Positions 35,492 through 45,176 of a stretch of DNA of 64,000 nt are shown piece after piece. How positions within the stretch are numbered: the first letter of the stretch is position 1; each line of letters opens with the position of its first letter. The stretch is from Pseudobdellovibrio exovorus JSS. GTDB taxonomy: Bacteria > Bdellovibrionota > Bdellovibrionia > Bdellovibrionales > Bdellovibrionaceae. Below the pieces are notes generated by a model. It searched no databases. It was given only the letters and a program-made list of their open reading frames with translations, and was not told where the DNA came from. The DNA is taken from the NCBI RefSeq assembly GCF_000348725.1, contig NC_020813.1, forward strand, positions 930,001 to 994,000, in the 5' to 3' direction. The translations under genes were made by a program, and so were the position numbers.

Positions 35492-38400
35492 TACTTGAAC
35501 TCCTCACGATACTCAAGGTCGACCCCTAAGATATCTTTGCTAGTTGTCGGCACATTGGTGACCTGTTCTTGCTGAATAGTATCTTTGTTTTGGTAGTTCA
35601 GTAAGAAAGATATATTCTTGTTATACTGATATTGCAGCTTAACCTCTTGATTCTGATCATTTCCCGTAAATGGTTTGGCGTAAGAGGCTGTGAGCTTATC
35701 TGAAATCTTTTTACTTACAACGACTTTAGGTACAGCGATATTCTTCGTGCTGTCTATAGAAGGGGCCAGTTGCACTGTTAGGCCCAACTTTTCTTGAATT
35801 TTCTTGTTGAGCTGTGATTGGTTACTGATAACCGCTAATACCTCTAGACCTGTTTGTGTCTGTTGGGTAGCAGAGCTAAGATTCTGATCTGTTTCAGATG
35901 TCACTCCAAGAGCTATCAGCGAGAATAAGTCGGCCTCTGACAGAGGAGGCTGACTTGTCGGCTTGATGACAAGTTTCTTCGGAGTCCCTTGCACCAGTAG
36001 GTTGATGTCATAATCAGATATCCGAGAGTTCGCAGCTATGTAGATGTCCGGATTGATTTCGCGAGTCTGATGAAATTGAATAGTCGCAATTTGTACATCA
36101 AACGGCTTATCTTTGAAAATAATTTTAGATCCTGGGCGAATATCAATTTTTCCCGCTAATATCGGAGACTCGGGACTTCCTAGAACTTTTAATTTCCCTA
36201 CAGCTTCGCCTTCAAGCAAAGAGTTGCGAATAAAAATACCGCGCGAGATGTCCACGTTGACATCTAAAGCCAAAGAAGGAATGGATTGCTCTGCACGTTG
36301 AGGAGGAAGAAGAGAGCTAGCCTGTAAAGTCGTCGCTTGGCTTGCATCCTGTTCAAAGTTGGTTTCGACCAGGCCATGAGACACGACATAGTCCACTTTT
36401 AAAGTATAAGGTAACCAATTTCCAGAGAAGTGAACGTTGGCTTTTCCTGAGGAAAAGATTTTATCTGGGAAGGTGATTTCCACATTATCGGCAATGGCAC
36501 GTAAGTTCACGGCGATATTTTTCGGCCCTAGAATATCGACTTGCCCAACTCCAGTGATATCACTTTGCCCAAGCTGTCCAGTAATATCGCCGAGTAAGAT
36601 TTTAGATTTTGAAAATTCAATTGGCGTATTGAGTTTTTCAATAGCTTGAGGGAAGCCTTTCATGGCCACAAACCCATCGCTTAACTCGCCTTCACCCAGT
36701 AACTCGAATGAATTGGGGCGAATTAAAATTTGACTGTTAACATTGAGGTTGCCCGATAAAGACTGAGTAAAAGGCACTAAAAAGTGAAATATTCTAAGCT
36801 GAAGATCTGCAGATAGATCAAGGCGGGTGCTGTTGTTATTGGTGTAGAGCATCTTAAGATCTAAGAAAGCATCGTCACCTTTTAAGTGGATATTATCCAT
36901 GCTGGATAAGCCTGATTTAAAAATCAGGCTAGCGGGCTTTTGTAATTTAAGGGATTGGTTACCCCTTTGTAAAAAGAAGTCATTGATTTTGATCTGGCCC
37001 GTTGCAGTTGAAAAATGTCTTTGTCGAGATGATAAATCAATCTCGGCACTTAAGCTGGAATTAAAGTCCGAGCTCGGGTGTGGTAATGAGGCTAAAGGCA
37101 ATAGAAATAAAGGGTTTAAATCTTGGATAAGGACTTTTGCTGTAAACCCATGATTCTCGTTCCACGGCCAAACGATATTGGACTGAATTTGTCGTCCGAA
37201 AAACTGTCCATCAAAAACAAAGTGATTTTTATTAATGACGATTTTCCCCTGAGAATTAGGATAGTCGAACTTATCATGTGAAACTTGGCGCAAAGAGAAG
37301 TCTAACGCCACCTCAGGTGCGGCAATAGTGCCTGTGACATCACCTTCGGCATACATGACGCCAGCGACAGAAGGAGCAAACTGAATCACATGGTCAGTCT
37401 CTTCTAAGAGTAAAGGATTGGCATTCAGCTGAAGTTGAAAGCGAGGGTCGGCACTCGTCGTGTCGATATGTCCAGTGATTTTGATACGTGATTTTGGTTT
37501 ATTAATAAAGACGTTATCAAAATTTATTTTCTTACCATCAGAAGTTAAATCAGCTTTTAAGATAGTAAAGCTTTCATCGGCGACAGAGCCATTTTTCAAT
37601 TCAGATTTTAAATCGTACTTAAGTTTCCAGAAATCGAATGGTCCTGCAATGTTGACACGAGCAAAACCATTTCCTGTGAGTTGAAAGGGGATTTCGAATT
37701 TTTTATTTAAAATATAAAATAGATCTCGTCCTTGCAGGTTCTTAGATTCAAAGTGGCCTTGTAATTGAGATGCAGAAAAATCGAAAGATAAGTCTCCGCC
37801 CAGATCACTATCGCCGACCTTTAAGCTTGCGTTTGAAAAAAACAACTGGGACTTTCTGTAATTAAGATCTGATTTAAAAAGACCTAGCCTGAAATCTTCT
37901 AAAACAGAGTCTTTCATTTCTAAAGCAGCTGTAATAACTCCGTGGGACGTGTCTCCTGTAGAGGAACCACTGATCTTTAAATCCCCCTCAATTTTAAGGT
38001 CAGCTAAAGACTCGACGTCTTTAAAAGAAAGTCGCTCTGTTTCAAACTTCAAAGAGTAACCTTTTTTAAAGTCGACACTTCCAGCGCTTTTACCCTGAGA
38101 GCTTCCAATGTGGATGGCTGTTTGATAGTTTAGGCCCTGATCTGTAAACTGTACGTCACCATTGAGTTTAGCTTGTTTGAGCTTGATGATGTTAAGTTTT
38201 TCTTGCAGCCCTGGCTTAACCCATAAATCAGCTAAATCGGCATTAATAGAGCAAGAGCCATGGGGGCTGGCTTTAAGAGCTCCTTTACAGTTGGCGGAGC
38301 CGACAGCCGAAAACTCTGCTGGGATGTCATTCAGTTCAAGAGATTTAAAAAGTTTCTGTAGATTAAAACTTCCAATTTGAATTTGAGTGCTAAAGTTATG

Positions 38401-39480
38401 TGGGCTTCGTAGTTCGATGCGCGAATTTTTTAAAAGGATGTCCCCAGATGGATGTTCTAAATTAATTTCACTCAGTTCGATATGACTTTTTTTCAAGTTA
38501 GCTTTGAGCTGCGCTTGACCAAGTTTGATATGATCTACAACCACCTGAGTGGTCTTCGCTTGAAGAGAGCCAGCGATGTCGTCCAAACTGTTAATTTTAA
38601 TGTCGCCTGTGGTCTGAATAGAGCCCGACACAGCAGGTATACGCTGCTTCTGAGGGAATAGTGTTAAGGCCACGCTGCGAACATCTTCTAAATTAAAGCT
38701 ATTTTTGATCTGAAGTTGAGCTTCTGGTGCTGTAAGAAGAGTGCGGACTTTTTTGGTTGAGCCTGTTAAAGACACACTAGAGTTTAAAAGCTTTACGATA
38801 AACTGATTCAGCTGTAACTCATTTTTGTTCCAATTGGCCGAGATGTCAGCCGAAGCCGTAATAGGATGAGATTCTCCTTGTGGAGTGAAGGTAATGTCGA
38901 GGTCTTTGGTTTGTAGATCTAATTCGCCACGCCGATTAGATAAAAGTAAAGAGGGGATGCTCAGATCCACAGTGCCGTTGGGATTGGGCAATTGAATTTC
39001 AATTGAGGATTGTGCGATGACCACGCGCTGAACAGGAACCATTTCTACGATTTTAAAAATATCTTCAACGGGAATTTCAGGAAGGGGTGAATCAGCAGAT
39101 GGTGCAATCGTGTGCTTCCATGTGGCACCATCCAGTTGCACTTTTGAAAGACTCAATTGTCCGATGATTAAATCAAAAATATCGACTTGTCCGCTTGTCC
39201 TCTGAATTTTGATGGGTTCAAAGGGTAAGGAGTCATCTTTAAAGGTAATCTCTGTATCGTAGGCAATCAGTTGTAATTTAAGTAAAGAAAGATCTAAGCG
39301 TCCTACTTGGATCGTCACTGCATTTTGCATCTCATTGATTCGCGGAACTTGTGCAGTGATAAAATCAATCACGCTCGGCTTCACGATTTGAAGCCATATA
39401 GTGGCAAGACTCAGAAGAACAAGAATCGGAGATAAAATTAAGCTTATAAATTTAGTTTTCTTAGTCACGAGTTCCTCCAT
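35491..39480 (-). CDS. tamB: TamB-like translocation/assembly module protein
   Basis: 1329 residues. One N-terminal transmembrane anchor (about 12-32) is followed by a very long beta-rich, low-cysteine region of AsmA/TamB type. The C-terminal DUF490 domain contains SLLEGEAVGKLKVLGSPESP and LFSLIALGVTSE. TamB-type proteins span the periplasm and are thought to carry phospholipids between the membranes, or to assist TamA. Length matches the family (1259 in E. coli). The gene precedes tamA in transcription, the reverse of E. coli, and its start overlaps the upstream TPR gene by 16 bases. Confidence 0.88.
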   Translation of the reverse strand: MEELVTKKTKFISLILSPILVLLSLATIWLQIVKPSVIDFITAQVPRINEMQNAVTIQVGRLDLSLLKLQLIAYDTEITFKDDSLPFEPIKIQRTSGQVDIFDLIIGQLSLSKVQLDGATWKHTIAPSADSPLPEIPVEDIFKIVEMVPVQRVVIAQSSIEIQLPNPNGTVDLSIPSLLLSNRRGELDLQTKDLDITFTPQGESHPITASADISANWNKNELQLNQFIVKLLNSSVSLTGSTKKVRTLLTAPEAQLQIKNSFNLEDVRSVALTLFPQKQRIPAVSGSIQTTGDIKINSLDDIAGSLQAKTTQVVVDHIKLGQAQLKANLKKSHIELSEINLEHPSGDILLKNSRIELRSPHNFSTQIQIGSFNLQKLFKSLELNDIPAEFSAVGSANCKGALKASPHGSCSINADLADLWVKPGLQEKLNIIKLKQAKLNGDVQFTDQGLNYQTAIHIGSSQGKSAGSVDFKKGYSLKFETERLSFKDVESLADLKIEGDLKISGSSTGDTSHGVITAALEMKDSVLEDFRLGLFKSDLNYRKSQLFFSNASLKVGDSDLGGDLSFDFSASQLQGHFESKNLQGRDLFYILNKKFEIPFQLTGNGFARVNIAGPFDFWKLKYDLKSELKNGSVADESFTILKADLTSDGKKINFDNVFINKPKSRIKITGHIDTTSADPRFQLQLNANPLLLEETDHVIQFAPSVAGVMYAEGDVTGTIAAPEVALDFSLRQVSHDKFDYPNSQGKIVINKNHFVFDGQFFGRQIQSNIVWPWNENHGFTAKVLIQDLNPLFLLPLASLPHPSSDFNSSLSAEIDLSSRQRHFSTATGQIKINDFFLQRGNQSLKLQKPASLIFKSGLSSMDNIHLKGDDAFLDLKMLYTNNNSTRLDLSADLQLRIFHFLVPFTQSLSGNLNVNSQILIRPNSFELLGEGELSDGFVAMKGFPQAIEKLNTPIEFSKSKILLGDITGQLGQSDITGVGQVDILGPKNIAVNLRAIADNVEITFPDKIFSSGKANVHFSGNWLPYTLKVDYVVSHGLVETNFEQDASQATTLQASSLLPPQRAEQSIPSLALDVNVDISRGIFIRNSLLEGEAVGKLKVLGSPESPILAGKIDIRPGSKIIFKDKPFDVQIATIQFHQTREINPDIYIAANSRISDYDINLLVQGTPKKLVIKPTSQPPLSEADLFSLIALGVTSETDQNLSSATQQTQTGLEVLAVISNQSQLNKKIQEKLGLTVQLAPSIDSTKNIAVPKVVVSKKISDKLTASYAKPFTGNDQNQEVKLQYQYNKNISFLLNYQNKDTIQQEQVTNVPTTSKDILGVDLEYREEFK

Positions 39481-40535
39481 TCGTGAATAAGAGCTTCTGT
39501 TGAACGATAAGAAGGAACTTTCGCTGAAAGGGACTCTAAAAGTTGAATCGCAATTTCTTTTTGTCCTAGGCCGTAGTAGGCCTGTGCTCTGAGGTATATA
39601 GACCCGTATGTTGATTCGGGTGTAGAGGTCATATCTTTTTCAATGCTCTCTAGATGCTTAAGTAGATCAAGAAAGCGCGAAGATTCAAAAAGTATTTCGG
39701 CTTTAAGCCATTCGCTTGCAAAAGATTTTGGAGCTTTATCGATAAGCTCAAGACTCAGATCGTACAGTTCAAACTGAAGAGCCAATATGGTCAGATTATA
39801 GAGTTGTTCAGGAGCTTCTGTTTGGAGTTTATCTGAAAGTGTACTGATATGCTCTCTGATTTGCGAAATAAAGTCTTCGGTTTCCGGAGAATGTTTTTCA
39901 ACCAGATGGCGGCTGTATTTGTTCGAGCGCGGGGAGCGAACACGAGAAAGAATTTCATCAGCCTTTTTTTCAAGATGCGCTTGATGTAGAAGCTTTACTT
40001 CCGTATCAAGTGGGAACATACGAATCAACTGTTGCAGAGTTTGTTCCTCTTGCTCGCGCAATTGGTAAAGTCGATTGTGATTCAGCTGTGAAATCAATTT
40101 GGTCTTCGTAGCCAAGCGTTCACTGTCGAACTGTTGCCTTTTACTGTCCAGATAAGCCGAGATCGAAGGTATTAAGTTTACCAAGGATGGTGACTTCGAC
40201 GCATTTTCATAATTTTTTTTATCGTCTAATGCAGTTTCGATAATGTCGAGTAATGAAGTTGGAAGCGAGGGTTCAAATTGGTCATAAGCTTCTTTGAAAG
40301 ATCCCCAAGGAAAATCACCAATAGAGTCTTTGTAGAGGCACTTAAGATAAAATTTAAACAACAGGTCAGGTCGACCTGCTGTAATCAGGAAGTGGCTGAT
40401 ACTTTCGGCCTCGGAAGGGCTGATCACATCGCTTTTTTCGTATTTTGCAATGATCTCGGCACAAATTGTTTCAAGAGTATTGCCCTCTTGAAACAAAGAG
40501 TTGATTTCGAGCTCAAGACTGTTGTTACCAGCCAA
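39465..40535 (-). CDS. TPR/helical-repeat protein in the tam operon
   Basis: 356 residues, strongly alpha-helical, with TPR-like pairs in the C-terminal half (LTILALQFELYDLSLELIDKA, GSIYLRAQAYYGLGQKEIAI). It has no signal peptide or membrane helix, so it is probably cytoplasmic. I recognise no named family. It ends 16 bases inside tamB and its start is 15 bases past the efp stop, so it is coupled to TamB and may be cotranscribed with efp. A role as a cytosolic partner of TamB is inference only. Confidence 0.7.
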   Translation of the reverse strand: MAGNNSLELEINSLFQEGNTLETICAEIIAKYEKSDVISPSEAESISHFLITAGRPDLLFKFYLKCLYKDSIGDFPWGSFKEAYDQFEPSLPTSLLDIIETALDDKKNYENASKSPSLVNLIPSISAYLDSKRQQFDSERLATKTKLISQLNHNRLYQLREQEEQTLQQLIRMFPLDTEVKLLHQAHLEKKADEILSRVRSPRSNKYSRHLVEKHSPETEDFISQIREHISTLSDKLQTEAPEQLYNLTILALQFELYDLSLELIDKAPKSFASEWLKAEILFESSRFLDLLKHLESIEKDMTSTPESTYGSIYLRAQAYYGLGQKEIAIQLLESLSAKVPSYRSTEALIHEWRNS

Positions 40536-40550
40536 GGCGAGGCCCCATTA

Positions 40551-41117
40551 TTACTTTTGATTTACACGCTCAACGTAATCGCCGCTCTCAGTGTCAATTC
40601 TAAGAACATCGCCTTCGTTGATGTGAAGTGGAACGTTAACGATCAAACCAGTTTCCATAGTTGCAGGTTTAGTTGCTCCTGTAACGCGGTCACCTTTAAT
40701 GCCTGGATCTGTTTGAGCTACGCGTAAATTAACAGCGTTTGGTACATCTACTACCACAGCTTTTTCATTATAAAGCGTGATCACAACGACCAAGTTTTCA
40801 GTTAAGTAGTTTTTTGCATCACCGATTTCATGATCCATCATGCAAAGTTGTTCGAAGTTTGTTTGGTTCATGAAGTTGAACCCATTGTCGTCTTTGTATA
40901 AAAATGTCATCTCAACATTTTCTACGTTAGGGACTTCAAACTTTTCACCAGACTTGAAAGTTCTTTCTAAGTTCTGACCAGTTAGTAAGCTGCGCATTTT
41001 TGTGCGAGAGAATTGATTCCCTTTTCCTGGTTTAACGTGTTGGAAGTCAACGATCACATAAGGTTGACCATCGACCATTAATTTTAGGCCTTTTTTAAAA
41101 TCAGATGTTTCGTACAT
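40551..41117 (-). CDS. efp: Translation elongation factor P
   Basis: 188 residues, the normal three-barrel EF-P length. EF-P relieves ribosome stalling at polyproline stretches. The modified-lysine loop is HVKPGKGNQF with Lys32, so modification would be of lysyl type (EpmA/EpmB) rather than arginine rhamnosylation. The C-terminal signature near KPATMETGLIVNVPLHINEGD is intact. No epmA is in the window. The start is ATG at 41117 with GGAGTGAATT upstream. Confidence 0.95.
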   Translation of the reverse strand: MYETSDFKKGLKLMVDGQPYVIVDFQHVKPGKGNQFSRTKMRSLLTGQNLERTFKSGEKFEVPNVENVEMTFLYKDDNGFNFMNQTNFEQLCMMDHEIGDAKNYLTENLVVVITLYNEKAVVVDVPNAVNLRVAQTDPGIKGDRVTGATKPATMETGLIVNVPLHINEGDVLRIDTESGDYVERVNQK

Positions 41118-41160
41118 AATTCACTCCAAAGTATTGATTTTCCACTGTAATTCATCTGAA

Positions 41161-41961
41161 TTAAGTCGACAACAAATCGCTTTTATTGGATTCAATTCTG
41201 CGCAGCAACATTTCAAGGGTAGAGATCTTTTTCTCGACGATTAATTTTTGGCGGATTTGAGATGCCGTTTCAGCCGATTTCGATTGAATAAAGGTCGGCT
41301 CTTCAAAAACAGAAAGCTTCAGTTTACGGGATTCGATTTCGGGATGTTTTCCGTGTTGTTCTGAGTATTCATTGAGCAACTTAAGTGCTTTTGCGTTTTC
41401 GTGTCTGACTACTAAAGCATCAATGTACGATAAGGTGCGAACCATTTGCTCATCCGGATGGCTCCATGTCTGATTTGTGCCTTGGTTGTTTGAATTGAAG
41501 GCGTCTTTTTCAGAGAGTTTTTGCATTTGGAAAAGATCATCTTCGTATTCATCGGCTGTTAGGAGTTCCAGCTTCGCGACAGCTCGTCTTGCCAGTTGAT
41601 GAGTGGGATTAAAAAACAAAACTTTCTTGAATGCGGCTAAGGCTTGTTTGCCATTTTTCAGCTCAAGTTGAGCCTCGGCAAGCTCTTGCCATGCTTTCCA
41701 GTTATCAGGAGCTAGAGCTGTGGCGTCGCTTAAAGGCTTCAGGGCTTCTTGATGGGATTTTTTTAGTTTTAAAATACGTCCCATAAGAATCAGGCCACTG
41801 ACGGAACGAGGATGAAATTTTAAGCTTTGTCTAACAAGAGTTTCGGCTTCGGCATTCATATCACGTGAAAGATACATATCTGCCAAGCGGGCAAATTGTG
41901 CAGAACGGGGGTTCTGTTGCAGCTCTTTCTGGAGTTCGGCAATCTCATCTTCTCGTGTCAT
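41161..41961 (-). CDS. Tetratricopeptide-repeat protein
   Basis: 266 residues. Several TPRs occupy about residues 15-145: RSAQFARLADMYLSRDMNAEA, RSVSGLILMGRILKLKKSHQEA and NWKAWQELAEAQLELKNGKQA. The C-terminal half is helical and charged, without clear repeats. No signal peptide or membrane segment. It is 43 bases upstream of efp on the same strand and divergent from ruvC. It probably serves as a protein-binding scaffold; partner unknown. Confidence 0.75.
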   Translation of the reverse strand: MTREDEIAELQKELQQNPRSAQFARLADMYLSRDMNAEAETLVRQSLKFHPRSVSGLILMGRILKLKKSHQEALKPLSDATALAPDNWKAWQELAEAQLELKNGKQALAAFKKVLFFNPTHQLARRAVAKLELLTADEYEDDLFQMQKLSEKDAFNSNNQGTNQTWSHPDEQMVRTLSYIDALVVRHENAKALKLLNEYSEQHGKHPEIESRKLKLSVFEEPTFIQSKSAETASQIRQKLIVEKKISTLEMLLRRIESNKSDLLST

Positions 41962-42020
41962 ATCTATCTAAAATCCTCTCATTTTATTGACTGAAAGAAA
42001 AGCTACTTATTCAATAAGAT

Positions 42021-42530
42021 ATGATTATTTTAGGAATAGACCCTGGTTCAAGATTTTTGGGTTATGGTGTGGTTTCCGTACAGGGAACAAAGATGACACC
42101 GATTGATTATGGGGTTTTAAAATTTGATCCTGACGTGCCTTTGTCAGAACGCCTTCAATCAATAGGGCTTGGCGTGCGAGAACTTTTTGATAGATACAAA
42201 CCGGAACATTTGTCCTTAGAAAAAATATTTTTAGGTAAAAATGCAGATAGCGCTTTTAAAATGGGCCATGCTCGCGGTGTAGTGATTTATGAATCTTTAC
42301 TCGCAAACTGTAAGGTTTACGAATATGCCACACGTGTAGTGAAAAAGGGAATTACGGGCAATGGCGGCGCAGAAAAAGAACATGTTCGCTTAGTTGTTCG
42401 CAATATGTTACAGATTGGCCCAGTTAAATCTTTGGATGCCTCTGATGCTTTGGCTATGGCCTGCTTTCATGCGACCCAGTTAAGAATGATTGATTTGAAA
42501 CAAAGAAGTAAGCAGCAGGAATTAGCGTGA
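42021..42530 (+). CDS. ruvC: Holliday junction endonuclease RuvC
   Basis: 169 residues. The RNase-H-like active site is complete: Asp7 in ILGIDPGSR, Glu in LSLEKIFLGKNADSA, and the C-terminal DASDALAMACFHA acidic pair. RuvC resolves four-way junctions moved by RuvAB. It overlaps ruvA by four bases (GTGA). The gene order C-A-B is compact and must be one transcript. Confidence 0.95.
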   Translation: MIILGIDPGSRFLGYGVVSVQGTKMTPIDYGVLKFDPDVPLSERLQSIGLGVRELFDRYKPEHLSLEKIFLGKNADSAFKMGHARGVVIYESLLANCKVYEYATRVVKKGITGNGGAEKEHVRLVVRNMLQIGPVKSLDASDALAMACFHATQLRMIDLKQRSKQQELA

Positions 42531-43126
42531 TTGGTTTTCTAGAAGGTATTGTTTTTGATGTGACGGCGGACTCGTTCGTTTTAAATGTGAACGGTGTTGG
42601 CTATGATATTTCAGCTTCGGCTCAGACGCTTACGGATGTGCAAGTGTTATTAGGTCAGAATATGAAAGTATGGATTTACACACATGTGCGTGAAGATGCC
42701 TTTCAACTGTTCGGTTTTCTACAAAAACCAGAGAAAGAGTTCTTCATTCAATTGCTTAAGGTGAATGGTGTGGGACCGAAGTCAGCTCTATCGGTGATGT
42801 CGGGTGCTCCAGTGGCACAAATTCAGGATTGGATTGAGTCAAGTGATGCAAAAGCCTTATCGGCTCTTCCTAAAGTAGGCAAGAAAACGGCCGAGCAGAT
42901 TATTCTAACACTTCAGGGTAAGTTAGTTAGAGTGGAAGCTGCGATAGGAAGTAAAGCGAAAGCGAATAAACTTTCCGAGACTCATCGCCAAATTTCATCG
43001 GCGCTTGTGAATTTAGGGTTTAAAAATCAGAATGTGGATCAGTTTGTTGCGACATTGCCTCTGGTAGTGACGATTGAAGAGGGTGTGCGCGAAGGTCTTA
43101 AAAAATTGTCAGGACAAATCGGATGA
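42527..43126 (+). CDS. ruvA: Holliday junction DNA-binding protein RuvA
   Basis: 199 residues. An N-terminal OB fold (MIGFLEGIVFDV, VNGVGYDIS), the helix-hairpin-helix pair (LLKVNGVGPKSALSVMS and LPKVGKKTAEQIIL), and a C-terminal RuvB-binding domain (ISSALVNLGFKNQNV). GTG start at 42527 shared with the ruvC stop; its own stop shares ATGA with ruvB. It holds the junction square-planar for RuvB. Confidence 0.95.
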   Translation: MIGFLEGIVFDVTADSFVLNVNGVGYDISASAQTLTDVQVLLGQNMKVWIYTHVREDAFQLFGFLQKPEKEFFIQLLKVNGVGPKSALSVMSGAPVAQIQDWIESSDAKALSALPKVGKKTAEQIILTLQGKLVRVEAAIGSKAKANKLSETHRQISSALVNLGFKNQNVDQFVATLPLVVTIEEGVREGLKKLSGQIG

Positions 43127-44106
43127 ATCGAGTGATACAAAGTGAGATGCAAGACTTAGATTTAAAATGGGAAAACAAATTAAGACCACAGAGCTTTGAT
43201 GAATTTCCCGGTCAGCATGATGTAAAAGAAAAGTTGAAAGTATTTGTGCAAGCGGCCTCTAAGCGTGGTGAGCCGTTGGATCATACGCTTTTGTTTGGCC
43301 CCCCAGGGTTGGGTAAAACGACCTTAGCACAAATTGTGGCCCATGAATTAAAAGTAGATATTAAAATCACCTCGGCTCCGGCTATTGATAAAAAAGGGGA
43401 TTTGGCGGCGATCTTAACGAGTCTTCGCCCATTTTCGATTTTGTTTATTGACGAGATCCATCGATTGCCCCGTGCAATTGAAGAGTATCTGTATACAGCG
43501 ATGGAAGATTATTACATCGATATCGTTACGGGTGAGGGCTTAGGGTCTCAGTCGATGAAGTTTCAATTGGTGCCGTTTACTTTGATCGGAGCAACGACAC
43601 GCGCTGGATTATTAGATAATCCATTCCGTGATCGTTTTGGTATTCAAGAAAGACTACAATTCTATGATCGTGAAGCTCTTTGTAAAATTCTTCTGCGTTC
43701 TTCAGAGATTTTAAGTTTTAAAATGGACACTGAAGCTGCAACCGAGATTGCGCGACGTGCACGCGGAACTCCGCGTGTGGCTAATCGTCTGCTTAAACGT
43801 GTTCGTGATTATGCAGAAGTCAAAGGCGATGGCACGATCAACAATGACATTGCTGTATATGCTTTAGACCAGTTGGGCGTGGACAAAAATGGCTTAGATG
43901 AAATGGATCGCCGTATATTGAAAGTGATCGCCGAAAAGTATGAAGGCGGTCCTGTTGGTATTGAGACCTTGGCGGCGGCTTTAGGTGAGGAAAGCGAAAC
44001 TCTGGAAGAAGTTTACGAACCATTCCTTATACAAGAGGGCTTTATTCAAAAAACTCCTCGTGGTAGAATGTTAACAAACTACACGAAGCAGATGAATTTG
44101 CTCTAA
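43123..44106 (+). CDS. ruvB: Holliday junction branch-migration ATPase RuvB
   Basis: 327 residues, AAA+ helicase of normal length. Walker A GPPGLGKTT, Walker B LFIDEIHRLP, sensor-1 IGATTRAGLL and arginine-finger region DRFGIQERL are all present, followed by the winged helix (VGIETLAAALGEESETLEEVYEPFLIQ, partial motif EEVYEPFLIQ). It starts in the ATGA overlap with ruvA. lpxC follows 14 bases later and is probably in the same transcript. Confidence 0.96.
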   Translation: MNRVIQSEMQDLDLKWENKLRPQSFDEFPGQHDVKEKLKVFVQAASKRGEPLDHTLLFGPPGLGKTTLAQIVAHELKVDIKITSAPAIDKKGDLAAILTSLRPFSILFIDEIHRLPRAIEEYLYTAMEDYYIDIVTGEGLGSQSMKFQLVPFTLIGATTRAGLLDNPFRDRFGIQERLQFYDREALCKILLRSSEILSFKMDTEAATEIARRARGTPRVANRLLKRVRDYAEVKGDGTINNDIAVYALDQLGVDKNGLDEMDRRILKVIAEKYEGGPVGIETLAAALGEESETLEEVYEPFLIQEGFIQKTPRGRMLTNYTKQMNLL

Positions 44107-44120
44107 ATAGGAATTGAGTT

Positions 44121-45023
44121 ATGTTTTTTCAAAAAACAATTCGTAAGACGGTTGAAGTAGATGGCGTGGGTATTCACTCAGGTGAAAAAACCACACTGCG
44201 TTTCAAGCCAGCACCTGCCAATACGGGAGTTTACTTTATTCGTGCGGATTTACCGCATAGACCTTATTTAAAAGTTTCTGCTAAAAATGTTCAAGCTGTC
44301 AGCTATCAAACGAGTTTAGGTGGACCTGAGTTTCAGGTGAATACAATTGAACACTGTGTTTCGGCTTTATCAGCTTTACGGATAGACAATATTTATATTG
44401 AGCTAGATGGGCCTGAAATCCCTATCTGCGATGGAAGTGCTCAGTATTTTATGAAAGCGCTACTGGGCGGCGAGCTGATCGAATTAGATGAGCCCCGTCG
44501 CTATTGCTATATTACGGAACCTATTTCTTATGTCGAAGGTGAAAAGTCGGCGTATGTGTTACCATATCATGGACTTCGATTAACGGTTACCATTGATTTC
44601 CCTCATGTGGCTATTGGCAAGCAGACATTTGATATGGAAATTAACGAACAGACATTTGTACGTGAAATTGCCAATGCTAGGACTTTCGGTTTTTTAAAAG
44701 ATGTGGATGCGATGAAAGCCGCAGGATTAGCTAAAGGCGGTAGCCTTGAAAACTGTATTGTTTTGGATGACCACCAAGTTGTAAACCCAGAGGGACTGCG
44801 TTTTCGCGATGAATTTGTACGACATAAAGCTTTAGATGCTTTGGGTGACTTAGTGACTCTTGAGATGCCACTAATGGGACACGTAGTTTTAAATCGTGCC
44901 GGTCACGATATTATGAATAAATTGATTAAAAAAATTGTGGCTTCCCCACAGTCCTATCGTTTCGTAGAAATGGGGGCAGACGTGACTCAAGAGCAAAAAA
45001 GATTTGCGAACTGGTCCGTTTAG
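44121..45023 (+). CDS. lpxC: UDP-3-O-acyl-N-acetylglucosamine deacetylase
   Basis: A 300-residue zinc enzyme, the committed step of lipid A synthesis. The metal and catalytic motifs are visible: TIEHCVSALSAL (zinc His), DGSAQYFMKAL, EIANARTFGF, and RHKALDALGD with the second zinc His and Asp. It shows that the organism makes LPS. It follows ruvB by 14 bases, an unusual partner. Confidence 0.95.
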   Translation: MFFQKTIRKTVEVDGVGIHSGEKTTLRFKPAPANTGVYFIRADLPHRPYLKVSAKNVQAVSYQTSLGGPEFQVNTIEHCVSALSALRIDNIYIELDGPEIPICDGSAQYFMKALLGGELIELDEPRRYCYITEPISYVEGEKSAYVLPYHGLRLTVTIDFPHVAIGKQTFDMEINEQTFVREIANARTFGFLKDVDAMKAAGLAKGGSLENCIVLDDHQVVNPEGLRFRDEFVRHKALDALGDLVTLEMPLMGHVVLNRAGHDIMNKLIKKIVASPQSYRFVEMGADVTQEQKRFANWSV

Positions 45024-45176
45024 CTCACCGGAATGCGTTTAATTGATTGCGGTCTTCGTTGCGGGTAAATTGTGCAACGGTAATAATTACATTTTGCTTT
45101 TCTGTAGCCTAGCTGGTAGCTTTGCGGCGACTCAAAAATAACAACGGAAAATCTCAAAATTTATAAGGAGAGATTT

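Noticed and set aside
40278-40727. Open frame of 149 codons opposite efp and the TPR gene
   Set aside because: It crosses the ends of two well-supported genes and has no recognisable protein features.
45057-45079. CGTTGC/GCAACG stem downstream of lpxC
   Set aside because: Six pairs with an 11-base loop and no T run; could be chance. Not a supported terminator or riboswitch.
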